From: Ipomoea triloba
Lineage: Eukaryota > Streptophyta > Magnoliopsida > Solanales > Convolvulaceae
Length of the DNA stretch: 64,000 nucleotides
Direction of reading: 5' to 3'
NCBI RefSeq assembly: GCF_003576645.1
Contig: NC_044930.1
Coordinates: 25,602,403-25,666,402 of the forward strand
Position 1 is the first letter of the stretch. Each line of letters starts with the position of its first letter. Under the pieces are notes generated by a model. The model was not told where the DNA came from, made no database searches, and saw only the letters and a program-made list of their open reading frames with translations. Below are positions 1 to 13,301 of the stretch, one piece after another. A program made the position numbers and the translations under genes.

Positions 1-637
1 ACAGATTTTTAATTTTTCAATTAATCTCATTCATGTCTTTTTAATGCACTGATTCTCAATTCTCATGTTTTTACGGGAGAGTGGTTCTTCACTAAAATAT
101 ATATATATATATATATATATATTGGTAAGACCGGTAAAAATAATTTTATTTTTATTTGTAATATAATAAATTAAAAAAAATTTCATACAAACAATTAATA
201 TATAGCAGATTCTATATGCAATATATATGCCTTTAAAATTTAAATATAATATATAGCCCCTCAGCGTACAAACAAATTAAAAAACTTGTAATGGTTCTAT
301 TTTTTGTTGAATCACATCAAGTTGAGAAAATGGAAGATGCTGAGGGTACCATAATAATTACCATTTTCTGAATTAAATATTTATCGAAGTGTACAAATAA
401 TTGGCAAGTTGGAAATGGTGACAGAGATCAGATCTTGCATGTGCATTTTAATTTATTCTAACATTGTATATTCATAATTGGAAAGTTGGAAATGGTTTTG
501 CTGAGTATACTATAATAATTCAGCTAGCAGATTAGATTTTAACCCATCTTGCATTGCATCTCTGTTAATTATAATCATTCATTCCATTTAACTTCTTGCT
601 CTATAATTGATCAAGACTAATTCATAACTTGCATACG
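1..637. other. Upstream region of CNL-1, no gene seen
   Basis: AT-rich non-coding sequence with an (AT)n microsatellite at about 98-122. From about 255 it resembles the 5'UTR intron upstream of CNL-2 (about 5795-6090): both carry a block ending in 'ttgaatcacat' and later 'tgatcaagactaatt'. The matching splice donor 'aag|gtatgtttcatac', seen at 5708 for CNL-2, is not found here. It is either outside the window or replaced by the sequence at 1-240. Confidence 0.6.
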
Positions 638-679
638 ATGGAGTTCCAGAAACACTTTACAGAATTGAAGTTCAGTAGA

Positions 680-3527
680 ATGGCTTTAGAAGCTGTAACC
701 ACTCTATTCAAAATAGTAGAGCAAGACCTTATGGAGCCCAAACTAGTTTCGATTTTTGATGCTGGAGGAATGAAGGTGTGGCTGCTCGAAACAATCGAGT
801 TGCTGTGTACCAAGCTCTGCATTCTGCAAGCATTTTTGGAGGAGGGGTGTGAGACGAATAATGGCTGGTTTGAATATAAAGTTGCTTTACTATATGATGA
901 GTATGAAATAAAATCTAAACTGGGACTAGTCTATTCGGAAGCTAAATGCGGGCATCTTCGTGGGACCTTGAAAGCAATGGTAAGAGAAATTGAGGAAATT
1001 GAAGAATGGATCCTGATGATAGAAAAAGGAACTGATTTAGACCCTGATGAGGAAAAGAACATCACGGTTTGGGATACCTACCAAAGTGCTTTAGAGCTTG
1101 AGAATGAAGTAATTGTAGGATTCCACACTGATATTGAGACGATAGTTAAGCGCCTCTGTTATTCACACTTTATGAGATCAATTTTCACCATTTTGAGGAA
1201 TAGTAACATTCACAAGTTTCAGAAATATATTGAAAACACTGTTCTGAAACTACAAGTTATTCCACTTGTTGGCGAAGGAGGCATAGGAAAAACTACATTA
1301 GCCAAAAGAGTCTATGCACATCCAACTACTATTGCTAGCTTTCACATTCGAGCGTGGGTAGTTTTGTCTCAGGTTCCTAACCTCAAAGAGATTCTCATTG
1401 GTCTACTAGGTTGTATTTCACCAATAACAAGTGAAATCTACACCCTAGATGATGCTCAAATAGCTGAGCAATTATGCACATGTTTGATGGGCAAGAAGTA
1501 TTTAATTTTCTTGGATGATATATGGACCACTGCTACATGGGATGCCATCAAAGGATATTTTCCAGAGAATTTTAATGGAAGTCGAATCTTAGTAACTACT
1601 CGGTTCACAAAGGTAGCTAAATACTTAAGTGCAAACCCCTACCATATGAAGTATCAAACTTTAGAGAATATATGGGAATTATTTTCAAGGAAATTGTTTA
1701 GGCAAAGCCAAAGGGTTCCATCTGTGGAAATTGCAGAAAGGATTGTTTTAGGTTGTATTGGATTACCACTAGAAGTTGTTGTGCTTGCCGGACTTTTAGC
1801 GGAAACAAAAGAGTCCCTAGAAATATGGAGAGATGTTGCGGAAACTTTGGATAGAGTTGATAGATATGATAATGACAACAGAATTTCAAAAATACTTTCA
1901 TTGAGCTACAACTACTTACCTCCTCACTTGAAACCTTGCTTTCATTATTTTGGTGTGTTTCCTGAAGACAATGTCATTCCTGTTAAGAGATTAATCAACT
2001 TATGGGTTGCAGAGGAATTTTTAATGCCACATAAAAAAATGAGTTTGGAAGAAGTGGCAGGGAGTTACTTGCATGATCTTATTAATAGAGGTTTAGTTCA
2101 AATTAATGAGCTAAGTCTTGATGGCAACCTTAAATCATGTAAGGTTCATGATCGAGTTCACGAGGTCTGTGTGAGAGAAGCAATAAAGGGGAATGCTTTG
2201 TGCATTATCAATGACAACCATGCTCCAAAAGTTAGTCGTTGGTTAAGTTGTCAAACAAGTCATTGGCCAATCACTCAAGCAAGTTATGGGAATTGCACAC
2301 TAGATGATATCCGTTCTGTGCTCTGCTTTGGCAAAGATGTGTACCATTCCAAATGCAGGTTGGTATACCCATGTTTGAAATTGCTAAGAGTATTGGATTT
2401 ATCATTTCTTAAATGGTCACGAAGCATGCCTAGTGAAATAACAGATTTGGTTCATTTGAGATACTTGTCTTTAAGTACCATTGGTTCTCTTCATGAGCTT
2501 CAATTTCTCAAGCTTAAAAATTTGCTAACTGTCATAGTTACTTCTTGGATGGAAAAATGTCCTTTGCACCTGCGATGTGATATTTTGGGTTTGCCACAAT
2601 TGAGGGATTTGCACGTTGACAAGAGATGTTCACAGTATCTCCCTTGCTTAGTCAAAGAAAATCTACAAACTTTTTATTGGTTGAAAATTGTTAGCTCCGA
2701 TGATGAAAAACAAAACTTCAGAATGGTTCCAAACCTAAAGGAACTTGGGATTTACATTGAAGGCCAACTGGAGCCTAGCTATCTAGAGAGCCTTGTGTAT
2801 TTACATCGACTTGAGAAGTTGAAGGTTGAAGTAGGAAGAGTCGAGCGCTTTTGTCTTCCAACAGGTTTTCCACCAAACCTTAAGAAGTTGACACTTCGTC
2901 ATACTTATCTTCCATGGAAGGAGATGGACACAATTGGCAGGTTGCGGCACCTTGAGGTGCTTAAAGTAAAAGATTTCGCCTTCTGTGGCTCAAAGTGGGA
3001 ACCATCAAAGCAAGGCTTTCGGAAATTAAAGGCACTTCTTATCTCACGATCAAATCTCAAATATTGGAATGCAAGTTCTAATCATTTCCCAGTTTTGGAG
3101 CGCCTAGTCTTAAGATATTGTTGGGAATTGAAACAAATTCCAATCAATTTTGCAAATATGGGAACACTGAAGCTAATTGTGTTAGAATGTTGTTATTCTT
3201 CTCTTGTGACCTCTGCAAATCAGATTTCTTCTGCAAACAAGCTATTGTTTGAGGGAACAACAGATTTTCCACTTCGTGTTCGTAAAGTTAGAACTAAGGT
3301 TTCTCTCTATTTCTTGTTCATTATTTGAAACTATTAGTTTTCTGCCTTCTAATTCCTTGTGTTAATCTCATTTTCAATTACTTTTCAAGGTTGAAATGCC
3401 AAATAACGAAAGCTCTGAAGATGAAAGTGTGGGAAGCTCTAATGAATTGAGTGTGAGGAAATATCTAAAGGAGAAGGTTTCGAATTCTTTGAATGCATTC
3501 AAAGAATTGAAGAGGAAAGTCTTGTAA
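680..3527 (+). CDS. CNL-1: CC-NB-ARC-LRR disease-resistance protein (RPP13/R1-like), apparently intact
   Basis: An intracellular immune receptor of the coiled-coil NLR class. Exons are 680-3298 and 3390-3527 (intron 3299-3389, GT..AG, phase 0), giving about 918 aa. I chose ATG 680 because paralogues start at the same MAL/MAF motif. An upstream in-frame ATG at 638 lies before the conserved acceptor 'gagttccag' (AG 648-649), so it is probably intronic. A CC-like N-terminus covers about residues 1-150. NB-ARC motifs are P-loop GEGGIGKTTLA (about 198-208), RNBS-A FHIRAWVVLS, kinase-2 YLIFLDDIW (about 274-282), RNBS-B GSRILVTTR, GLPL (about 360), RNBS-D CFHYFGVFPED, and a variant MHD reading VHD (about 488). 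Irregular LRRs run from about 553 to 860. The last exon adds a 46-codon tail with an acidic ESSEDES start and a basic LKRKVL end. Kinase-2 ending in W fits a non-TIR NLR. The effector is unknown. Confidence 0.88.
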
Positions 3528-4978
3528 GCTCTAAGAAGAAAGTGACCGGGGAATTTGTTAATTTAGGGGTTAATATGAACTTATGAAAGCTAAGGTATGT
3601 ATATATCTATGAAACTTATACCTAAACTCCGTATTAACTTTTGCAATTGCCAATTACTTTCTAGTTTTGTTTAAAGAGTTCTTTCCCTTTGATTTGTACT
3701 TCCCATCATCAACCTCAAAATCAATTAAAAATTCAGTACCCGAGTTTTTAAAACTTGCCACTTTATAGTCCTATAGTCAAGTACTAAATCTGGCACTGAA
3801 TTTTGTTCTTCTTGGACTAAAAGTGGCAAGTTTTCAAAGTCGTTAGGTATTACTTGTAGTCAATTTTGGAAGTTGATAACTACTAAAGTGGAAAATCCAA
3901 CAGTCGTCTAGTCTAGGGACTAAAACATGAATCCAATAGTTGATAAATGCCTAGCTCATTTATTGTAATTTTGTCCAAAGAGGTTATTCTGATCTGTTGC
4001 AATTGAATTTGAGCTTCACTTTATCTTTCAGCTTGTAGGTTCCTGGCTGCAGTTAGTTTATAAGGTCTTCATTGCTGAATAAGTTCTCTGTTTTTTTCAC
4101 GAGTTCATGCACGGGCTAATGTTGAAAACATAGCCACTTGTCCAGTCCAATCTAGATTGGTGGTGATCTATCTATTTGGTTGGGAATTCGCCTAATCACT
4201 TTCGGGAGAAAACAAACAGAGAGGATTTCTTGCTGTAATTCTTCAAGTGCAGCTCAGAGGTAGTGCATCAATATAAGATGCTGTATTTTCTTATTTCCAT
4301 TTGATCTGAACAATTCAGCTGTGTGTGTTATGATGTTTTTCTGCTCCAATGACACCATGGCTATGTTGTAATAATATAATCCACTGTTTAATTCAATATT
4401 CTTTTACAACATATTAGAATGCCTTTTGGTGCCAATGAAACCTGCATTCATGAAGGCTTAAAAAAAGACACTACAAATTGCTTCAGTGCTTCATTCCATA
4501 AACTTCTCTTATTCCAAAATATGGAGATAAGTCTTTCTCAAGTTATGGTAATGCATAGAACTATGCACATACCCTTGGAGTGGTACTTATACTTGAGATC
4601 AATTCTCAAACTCTTCTTTTAGACTTTAGTACTTATTGTAGGTCTGATACTCAGATTACCTTATTTGAAAGACTCAGACCGTTATAACTTATAAGAGAAT
4701 AACTAATAACTTGAATGTTTTTAAAAATTTTGTTGTCCCCAGGACTATTTTACCGTTCAAAAGGCGGTTGTTACAACTAATTGAAAGTGCAATAAAGTAT
4801 ATAAAAGAAGGTAAATTCTCCTATCACGCAATTTCACGGATAAGGTCGATTTTTTTCAGATAAGAATTACAATTTTTATCTTAAGTAATTCTTCAACTTT
4901 TTAATGTTATGTTTTGATTTAAAAGTGATATATATATAATATTATCAAAAATATCACATTTTATGTCATAAGTATATA
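3528..4978 (+). other. 3' flank of CNL-1, duplicated beside CNL-4b
   Basis: No gene is seen. The stretch from about 3590 to 4690 matches 28130-29240, downstream of CNL-4b, almost base for base. It includes a pyrimidine tract and acceptor-like 'tatctttcag' followed by 'cttgtaggttcctgg' near 4030. The same signal follows the other CNL copies near 9045, 23940, 28585 and 49900, so it may be the end of a 3'UTR intron. Segment 3700-3960 also recurs at 28260-28500 and partly at 15190-15310. Confidence 0.6.
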
Positions 4979-4988
4979 TTGTTTCTCT

Positions 4989-5249
4989 GAGAAAATTGTA
5001 ATTTTTGTCCCTCTATAATATGTCAATTATCAATGCATGTTACCCCTGAATTATTAGTGATGTAATTGTTGTCGTTCAATTTTTAAAAATGGTACATATA
5101 TTGCCGAAGGAGGGGCAATATTTACACACGGGAGGGGCAATATATCTACCGTTTTTGAAAATTGAGGGACAATATTTACACCACTAATAATTCAGGGGTG
5201 ACATTAATAATTAGCATATTATGGAGGGGCACAAATTACAATTTTTCCC
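4989..5249. mobile_element. Fold-back MITE (Mutator-like by TSD length)
   Basis: A 261-bp inverted-repeat element. The left arm 'gagaaaattgtaattttt' is mirrored by the right arm 'aaattacaatttttccc', and the inner arms (…gaattattagtg / cactaataattc…) also pair. It is flanked by the 10-bp direct repeat 'ttgtttctct' at 4979-4988 and 5250-5259. A relative lies in intron 1 of the TNL gene (about 61593-61745). It has no coding capacity. Confidence 0.75.
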
Positions 5250-5259
5250 TTGTTTCTCT

Positions 5260-6134
5260 CATAAGTAACAATTAAACAATTTATCCATAATTAATTTGCC
5301 CTTTTTTTTTTTCTCATGAGTAACTATTCAATCTTAAATATTACACTTTGATTTAAAAGTATTTCATTCCATTCCATTATGGGTGTCTAAAAAATATGAA
5401 CAGTTTCCTTTTAAAAGAAAAAAGAACAGTTAAATCCCATCAATAATTCAGACCTTATCCCATCTCTCATCAATCATCAATAATTCAGACCTTATCCCAT
5501 ATCTCAAAAAGTTAAATCTCATCAATAATTCAGACCTTATCCCATATCTCATCATTATATTGCTGCTATACTCTCTCGTCTCATTTCTTGCTCAATAAAT
5601 GCTCTGATCTCAGTTTCAGAAACACTTTATAATTTCAACAACTAATTACTCAGACCTTCAATCTCTCATCTGATATTACCCAAACCCATTTCACTAACTT
5701 CTTCAAGGTATGTTTCATACTTTCTCCCGCTTCAGTGCTTCACTTAATTGAAGAATTATATTCCTTTTTTACTTTTTTATACTCCGTATATATTAGCCCA
5801 TCAGCATACAAATAATTGAGAAAGTGGTAATGGTAACAAACTTTGCATTTTCGATCTGTTGAATCACATGAAGTTTAGAAACTAGGTAGCTAGAAGATGC
5901 AATGATTTTGCTGAGGATACTATATATAATTCAGCATATTAGATCTGAGTTAACTAGCTCTCTGGAAGATGCAATGGTTTACAAACTTTGCATTGCATGC
6001 ACCATCTCTATTATAATCATTCCATTTAATTTCTTTCCCTCTATATAATTGATCAAGACTAATTAATAATAACTCGGATATGATATGATGGAGTTCCAGA
6101 AACACTTTAGAGAATTGAAGTTCAATATATCAGA
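5260..6134 (+). promoter_or_regulatory. CNL-2 promoter region, 5'UTR exon and 5'UTR intron
   Basis: A 25-bp segment 'atcaataattcagacctta…' occurs three times between 5438 and 5547. A probable non-coding first exon ends at 5707, with donor 'caag|gtatgtttcatac' (GT 5708-5709). The intron ends at acceptor 'gagttccag' (AG 6098-6099). The exon resumes at 6100 and reaches ATG 6135. An upstream ATG at about 6089 is intronic and out of frame, which supports 6135 as the start. The same donor block recurs at 16318, 18708 and 51597. Confidence 0.65.
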
Positions 6135-8924
6135 ATGGCTTTAGATGCTGTAACCAGTCTAATCAAAATAGTAGAGCAAGACCTTATGGAGCCCGAACTA
6201 CTTTCGATTTTTGATGCTGGAGGAATGAAGGTGTGGCTGCTCGAAACCATCGAGATTCTGTCTGCCAAGCTCTGCATTCTGCAAGCATTTTTGGAGGAGA
6301 GGAAAATGTGGAATGGCTGGTTCTGGTTTGATGATAACGTTGCTGGAATATATGACGAGTATGAAATAAAATCTAAACTGGGACTAGTCTATTCGGAAGC
6401 TAAATGGTGGCATCTTCGTGGGACCTTGAAAGCAATGGTAAGTGAAATTGAGGAAGTTAAGAATGGATGCTGATTGTAAAAAAAGAAACTGCTTATGAGG
6501 GAAAGAACATCAAGGTTTGGGATACCTATCGAAGTGCTTTAGACCCTGAGGATGAAGTAATTGTAGGAATCCACACTGATATAGAGACGATAGTTAACCG
6601 CCTCTGTTATTCACACTTTATGAGATCAGTTTTCACCATTTTGAGGAATAGTAACATTCACAAGTTTCAGAAATATGTTGAAAACCCTGTGCTGAAACTA
6701 CAAGTTATTTCACTCGTTGGCGAAGGAGGAATAGGAAAAACTACATTAGCCAAAAGAGTCTATGGAAATCTAACTACCATTGCTAGCTTTCACATTCGAG
6801 CGTGGGTAGTTTTGTCTAAGGATGCTAAATTCAAAGAGATTCTCATTGGTCTGTTACGTTGTATTTCACCAATAACAAGTGAAAATTACGACATGGACTA
6901 TGTTCAAATACGTAAGCAATTATACAAAAGTTTGATGGGCAAGAAGTACTTAATTTTTTTGGATGACATATGGGATATTGTCCCATGGATTGTTATCCAA
7001 GAATATCTTCCAGAGAATTTAAACGGAAGTTGAATCTTAGTAACTACTCGGTCAAAAGAGGTGGCGGAAAAATTAAGTGCAAATCCCTACAATGTGAAGC
7101 ATCAAACTTTAGAGGATCACTGGGAATTATTTTCAAGGAAAGTGTTCGGGCAAAGCCATTGTGTTCCCAGTGAATATGAGAAAATTGGGAAACGCATTGT
7201 TCGTGGTTGTGGTGGATTACCCCTAGTAGTTGTTTTAATTTCTGGACTTTTGATGACAGCAAAAGGGTCTCTAGAAATATGGAGAGATGTTGCCCAAACT
7301 TTGGATGGAGTTGGTATATATGATGATAGTTTCATTAAGCTACAAGTACTTACCTAGTCATTTGAAGGCTTGCTTTTATTATTTTTGTGTGTTTCCAGAA
7401 GACAGTGAGATTCCTGTTAAGAAATTAATCAACTTATGGGTTGCGGAGGGATTTATAAAGCAACATAACAATATGAGTTTGGAAGAAGTGGGAGAGAGTT
7501 ATTTGCATGATCTCATTAATAGAAGTCTAGTTCAAATTAATGAGCTAAGTATTGACGGCAAAGTTAAATCATGTAACATTCATGATCGAGTGCATGAGGT
7601 TTGTGTGAGACAAGCAATTGATGGGAATACATTGTGGATTATCAAAGACTACTATGCTCCAAACGCTAGTCATTGGTTAAGCTGTCAAACAAGTCATTTG
7701 CCAATCACTTAAGCGAGCTATGGGAATTGTGGTCCTGATGAAATCCATTCTGTTCTTTGCTTTGGTAAAGATGTATACCATTCAAAATGCAGGTTGGTAT
7801 ACCCATGTTTGAAATTGCTAAGAGTATTGGATTTATCATTAGTTAAATGCTCACAAGGCATGCCTCATGAAATACCATTGGTTCTCTTTACGAGTTTCGA
7901 TTTTTCAAGCTTAAGAATTTGTTAACTCTCATAGTTACTTCATGGATGGAAAAATGTCCTTTGCAATTGCCATGTGATATTTTGGATTTGCCACAATTGA
8001 GGTATTTGCATGTTGACAAGAGATGTTCACAGTTTCTCCCTTGCTTAGTCAAAAATGATCTACAAACTCTTTATTGGTTCAAAGTTGCTAGCTCCGACGA
8101 AAAACCAAACTTCAGGATGGTTCCAAACCTAATGGAACTTGGGATTTACATTGAAGGCCAATTGGCGCCTAGCCATCTAGGTAGCCTCGTGCATTTACAT
8201 CTACTTGAGAAGTTGAAGTTTGAAGTAGGAAGGGTTGAACGTTTTTATCTACCAACAGGTTTTCCACCAAACCTTAAGAAGTTGACACTTTGTTATACTT
8301 ATCTTCCATGGAAGGAGATGGACACAATTGGCGAGCTGCCGCACCTTGAGGTGCTTAAACTAAAAGATTTTGCCTTTTGTGGCCCAACATGGAAACCATC
8401 AAAGCAGGGCTTTCGGGAATTAAAGGCACTTCTTATTTCACTTTCAAATCTCGAACATTGGAATGCAAGTTCTAATAATTTCCCAGTTCTGGAGCGCCTT
8501 GTCTTAAGTTATTGCTGGGAATTGAAACAAGTTCCAATTAATTTTGCAAAAATTACAACACTGAATTTAATTGTATTAGAATGCTGCTATTCTTCTCTTG
8601 TGATGACTTCCGCAATGCAGATTTCTTCTGCAAAAAGCAAAGCATTAAGGTAGAATGTCCACTTCGTGTTCGTAAAGTTGAAACTAAGGTTTCTCTCTAA
8701 TTCTTGTTCATTATTTCAAAATATTAGTTTTCTGCATTCTAATTCCATGTATTAATTAATTATTTGATTTTTTTACTCATTTTCAATTACTTTTCAAGGT
8801 TGAATTACCTATTATTGAAAGCTGTGAAGAAGAAAGTGTTGAAAGCTCTGAAGAAAAAAGTGTTGAAACCTCTAAAGAAGAGCTTGTCAGAAGCTCTAAA
8901 GAAGAAATGTTTAAAGCTGATTAG
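6135..8924 (+). pseudogene. CNL-2: CC-NB-ARC-LRR pseudogene
   Basis: It is collinear with CNL-1 over CC, NB-ARC (P-loop GEGGIGKTTLAKR, kinase-2 YLIFLDDIW, GLPL, RNBS-D, IHD at the MHD position) and LRR, and it keeps the separate acidic last exon (8799-8924, donor at 8689). At least six lesions disable it. They are a 1-bp deletion near 6455 giving a stop at 6471; a CGA-to-TGA stop at 7031; a deletion of about 20 bp near 7328; a CAA-to-TAA stop at 7710; a deletion of about 37 bp near 7876; and an indel ending in TAG at 8651. The last exon still reads as 42 codons, with ESCEEESVESSEEKSV repeats and a stop at 8922. Its closest look-alike in the window is CNL-5: both have LDPEDEVIVGIH and DIVPWIVIQ. 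Confidence 0.9.
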
Positions 8925-9533
8925 ATTGTGATGAAATATGTGAAGAAGTTATTCTGGTGAATGCTTTGAAGAAGAAAGTGCAGTGAGTGAGGAAAGGCTA
9001 CTCTGATGTGTTGCAATTGAATTTGAACTTCACTTTATGTTTCAGCTTGCATTGTAATTTCATTCATGGCTGAAGTTTATTGCCGAATAAGTTCTCCAGT
9101 CTGTGTGCTATGATGTTTTTTGGCTCCAATGACACCATGGCTAAGTTGTAACAATCCACTGTTCAATTCAGTATTTTTTTTACAGCATATTGAAATGTTT
9201 TAGAACATAAACTTCTCTCATATATTCAGAAATCTGCAGATATGCATTGTCCAGTGTTCAATTCAATAATATAATGTTGAATATTTTCGTTGTCTCAATG
9301 ACTATTTTGCTGCTCAAAAGGTGGTTGTTACACCAACTAATTAAAAATGACAAAAAGTATATAAAAGAAAGGTATAAAGCCAAGCTAGGAAAGTAAACGA
9401 ATTGTGATAGAAAATTGTTTGGCAAGTTGGCATAAATCAATTATATAATGACTACCACTTCTTCTTCGCAATTGAACACCATGCATTTCTTATTATTTGT
9501 AGTAATTGAAAGCTTGTATGGAATAGTTTTCTT
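8925..9533 (+). other. 3' flank of CNL-2, no gene seen
   Basis: A copy of the conserved CNL downstream sequence, ending with a block ('ggtggttgttacaccaac … attgaaagcttg') that recurs near 15780, 31670 and 50330. The hAT-like element inserted at its right end. The 8 bp at 9526-9533 are its left target-site duplication. Confidence 0.55.
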
Positions 9534-9753
9534 CAGGGCCGTCCCAATAAAATATGGGGTCCTGTGCAATATTTTAAATTGGGTCCCTTTTTTCAAATAA
9601 TTTGTATATATAAATAATAGTTATGTAATAATATTTTAAATTGGACCCCTCTAGATAAATGGGATTCAAGACCTGTTGACCTGCGACTCTCAGCACATTG
9701 CTTCTGGTAGACATCACTAATCTGTGGGACCTCCGAGTTCCTTCCCATTCACA

Positions 9754-9787
<34 letters not shown>

Positions 9788-9974
9788 GTTGTTCAAAAAG
9801 TTGTTTCAAAAATTCAAAATATAAATATTGTATAAAAAATGCTGAGGAAAATCTTCTAGAAAATTTATCTTTAAGACCTTTATTTTTATAAATCTCTTTT
9901 AGGACCATCTTTCACAAGAATATCTATTCATCTAGAATCGAACATCTCAATTTTTATTTTTTTTTTGATCAATT

Positions 9975-10851
9975 CTAATTAGTATTACATGAAGAAGAAG
10001 AGAGTCTTGGAGAGGAGAAACCTCTACTGTCATACAGTAGAGCCATTCTAACAGCTGATGGCAATGAATTAAAAGTAGAATAAAGAGAGGAGTGAGAGAG
10101 AGAGCAACCAAAAGAAGCTAAAGCATCAGCAACCGTGTTAGCCTCCCGGTAAGAATGTGTGATCGTAGCATTCCAATCGGAGAGCAAATGACGAATGGTG
10201 ACAATAGAGGAACGGAGTTTCCATGGGATTGGAGCTTCGCAGTTAAGGATGAGGTTGACCAGAACCGAAGAGTCCACTTCAATGCTTAAGGGTTTCCTGG
10301 CTACCAAGTCACACCATCTCATGGCAAGAGCAAGAGCTTTAGCTTCTGCTTCTAGAGCGCAGGAAGCTAGAAAAGGAAAAGCTAATGCTGCAACAAAACC
10401 GCCTTGTGAATTCCGAAGTACTGCCCCACCTCCACTAGCAATCGTGGAGAAAGAAGCATCAGAATTTAACTTCAGACGGCCTGATGGAGGGCGAAGCCAT
10501 TTAATCCAAAGAGTTTTCTTAGGTCTCGGAGTTGCAAAAAAAGCCACAAAGCCTAAGTGAATAAACCTACTATCTGAAGCATTAACCTGCCGGAACGGAT
10601 GAGCAATTGACAGATCAAAGAAATCGCGTTTCACCTCTCTGATGATGCAATCACGTGAGTAATGTCCTCCTTCATGAATCAAAATATTATAGTTTTTCCA
10701 AAGAGACCAAAGAACAAAAACTGGTATGCAGTTACGAATGCAAATTGAAACATTGCCCAGGCTTGCATGTGAATTTGCTGAAAAATCTGCTAGCCACCAT
10801 AACTGGCAGACAGAGCGTACTGAGGTGGCAAGGCTAAGGTTGATGTTCAGT
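9975..10851 (-). pseudogene. LINE-derived RNase H domain (RVT_3 type)
   Basis: An open frame on the minus strand ends at TAG 9975. It includes VLWSLWKNYN, then an RNase H fold: RLKLNSDASFS with the first Asp, ALEAEAKAL with the Glu, IEVDSS with the second Asp, and the terminal REANTVADALA motif. This is the last domain of plant L1-type LINE ORF2. It lacks its own start because it once continued from the RT zinc region at 13302-13777. The solo LTR now separates the two. Confidence 0.85.
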
Positions 10852-13301
10852 TGTAACACCCCAATTTTCACATCTTGGATTTATTACGAAATCCCTAATA
10901 ATACATTGCGGAAGCTTACATCATATCAACAGAAAACCGGGTGCTACCGCCACACCTAGAGTGAATTCTATCACCTCTTTGACAAACTCCACTCTAAGTG
11001 CACAGGCTAAACTTACAACATTAATAACAATCCCTGTCTACATCAAAGAGTAGACCTCAACCTGTACTTCCCTTCTATCCCGAGCTCATCGGCTACAAGG
11101 TCCCACACTAAACTGCAATTGATAAGAAACACATTGAAGTGCAGTTAGCGCGACGGCTAAGTAAGGAAATCCATTTGTCACTTAAAAGTAGACAAAGGTT
11201 TGAAAACATAGATAATCTAAAAGCTTTATAAAGTTTTACCATGATTTGAAAATCTGCCTGTAACAAAACGATTTATAGATAGTATAATATCGTATAAACG
11301 TTAAATCATATAAAGCTTTTCTCAAATAAGAATGAAGTCATAACTTGCCACTCAAAATAATTTTCATGCCCTTTTCAGACAAGTTTGCAAAATTTCACAT
11401 TTCCAGGAATTTCATCATTTGCAAATAGAACCGCAGCTCTAATATTTATAATAATCTGAACCGCAGCTCAGAGTAACAATAATTTTCATACTGCATATAG
11501 AACCGCAGCTCTATAATAATCTGAACCGCAGCCCAGAATAACAATAATTTTCATACTCAAAAATTTTCCACTTAGTTTCCCCTGAGTAAGCACTTTGAAC
11601 ATTTCTCAATTCTCCTTCTCAAACCTTGGGCAGTGGCATTTCCCTGCCTTCCCGTCGGTCTCCTTATCCCAACCTAGGGCCATGGCACTCCAGCCCTCCC
11701 ATAGGTCCAACCTTATTCCAACCCCGGGCCGTGGCGTTTAAGCCTTCCCGAAGGTCCCCACCTTATTCCAGAAACTAAGGGTTTGAAAACATTTTTCTTT
11801 TTCTTTCCTGGAATCAAATAGTATTTTCAAAATAATTTATTTCATCCAAATATGGTTGTGACATCCCAAAATTTCGTCACTAGTTTTGTTCCAAAAAAAT
11901 ATTTTTGTCAAAATTGATTTTGACAGTTTCTGTCCAGAAATTACAGTTTTGCGCAGTCCGAAAGATTGAGCCGGTAAAAATAGTTCCCGAACTCTTTTTC
12001 ACTTGAAATTTTTATGGTAGAACCCTAACTCATAGTACTTGATGTTCATAAAACGTTTTGGTCACCTAGGTTCACGAATTTACACAGAAAATTCCATTTT
12101 TGCCCTTGGCAGTGTGCTGTCCAGCATTTTTCCTTCTCTGGACCAGTTTTGGGAAAAATTCCGAAAACCATACTTATACTACTCCAAAAATTATGAAAGT
12201 TTATATGCGGCTTCTACACTTATAGAACTACATGTATAAAAAAAATTGGACCAAAATAATTTAGCGATTTTTCCCAGAAATTCACGGAAGTTACTGACAG
12301 AAATCTGTCCTGATTTCCTTTCTCTATTTCCACAAGTATAAGCTTATATAGACATAAATACAACATATACAAGCATATCCAAGCTATGAACTTGTATACG
12401 AAAATATTCCCAAAGCTCCAAAAACACCATATTTCAACTAAAATCAATTATCCAAATTCAAGTGACTAATTCCAACTTAAGGGAATTCCTTACCTCACAA
12501 GTGTGTAATATCACCGTAAAAGTAGTCTTGAACCTTTATCCCCAAGTTTCACCGAAAAACCCTAGGTAGAATACACCACCATAACAACATATTTAAGAAA
12601 TCTTTACCTACAATCAAGTTCTAGGGAAGAAATCAAGACTTTTTAACCGAATAATATTGAAATCTTACCGAACAAATTGGAGAGTTGTGTACAAGCTTGG
12701 CTATGGTTTTAATGGAGGAAAATGGTGGAAGTCACCTCTCTTTCTCTCTTTTGAAATTCAGCCAAGGAAGAAGAAGAAGAAGAACAAATGGAATAAATTG
12801 GCTTTGGGTATTCTTCCTTTTGAGGTAAGATGTTTTTATGGGGAAAAAAAAATAGAATAAAATAATGAAGTATTTTCAAACTTATCAGTTGGGGTCCAAA
12901 CAGATAAAGTTTCGGTAGAAAATAATCTGGATAGAATAATTCTCGAAACCAAAAATTTATTCCAGACTAACCCTCAAAATTGGGCTAGGTTCGGTACACC
13001 GCGAAATTTTAGCGATGTACGATCAAAATAAATTTTCGCTGCTATGGGCTGATTTAATTGAATAGGAAGTTCAAGAATAATAATATGGTGCCTAATAATC
13101 CATTTCCTAGGATAATCGGGTCCGAATACCCGCTCCTAAAATTTTACGGTTCGTGACCGGCACGAACGATCGCAACTTAATAACAACTATACTTCCTTAA
13201 AAAAAATTATTTTGAAGCATCGGTCACTTATCTTATGAATGTCATAGCTTAAAGACATATTTTCTGAACCTCAAACTTATCGAAATAGACGAGGGGTTAC
13301 A
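10852..13301. mobile_element. Solo LTR (long, Ty3/Gypsy-type) inserted in the LINE
   Basis: It starts TGTAACACCCC and ends GGGGTTACA. The 5-bp TSD 'tcagt' lies at 10847-10851 and 13302-13306. Its 2450 bp have no coding region and no second LTR, so it is most simply a solo LTR from recombination. It carries repeated 'gaaccgcagct' motifs (about 11428-11535) that also mark the larger solo LTR at 33216-37843, so the two are likely one family. Assignment to Tekay/Del is an inference from the TGTAACACC end. Confidence 0.85.

Noticed and set aside
638..679. Upstream in-frame ATG of CNL-1 at 638
   Set aside because: It lies before the conserved splice acceptor (AG 648-649). In CNL-2 the equivalent ATG is out of frame with the conserved MAL start.
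4419..4622. 67-codon plus-strand frame downstream of CNL-1
   Set aside because: The duplicated flank near 28960 has a different reading after a few codons, so there is no coding conservation.
5438..5547. Three 25-bp repeats before CNL-2 considered as part of the 42-bp artefact set
   Set aside because: Spacing is 37 and 45 bp and the copies differ, so they look like natural repeats.
10195..10560. 121-codon plus-strand frame
   Set aside because: It lies opposite the LINE RNase H domain and is a shadow of it.
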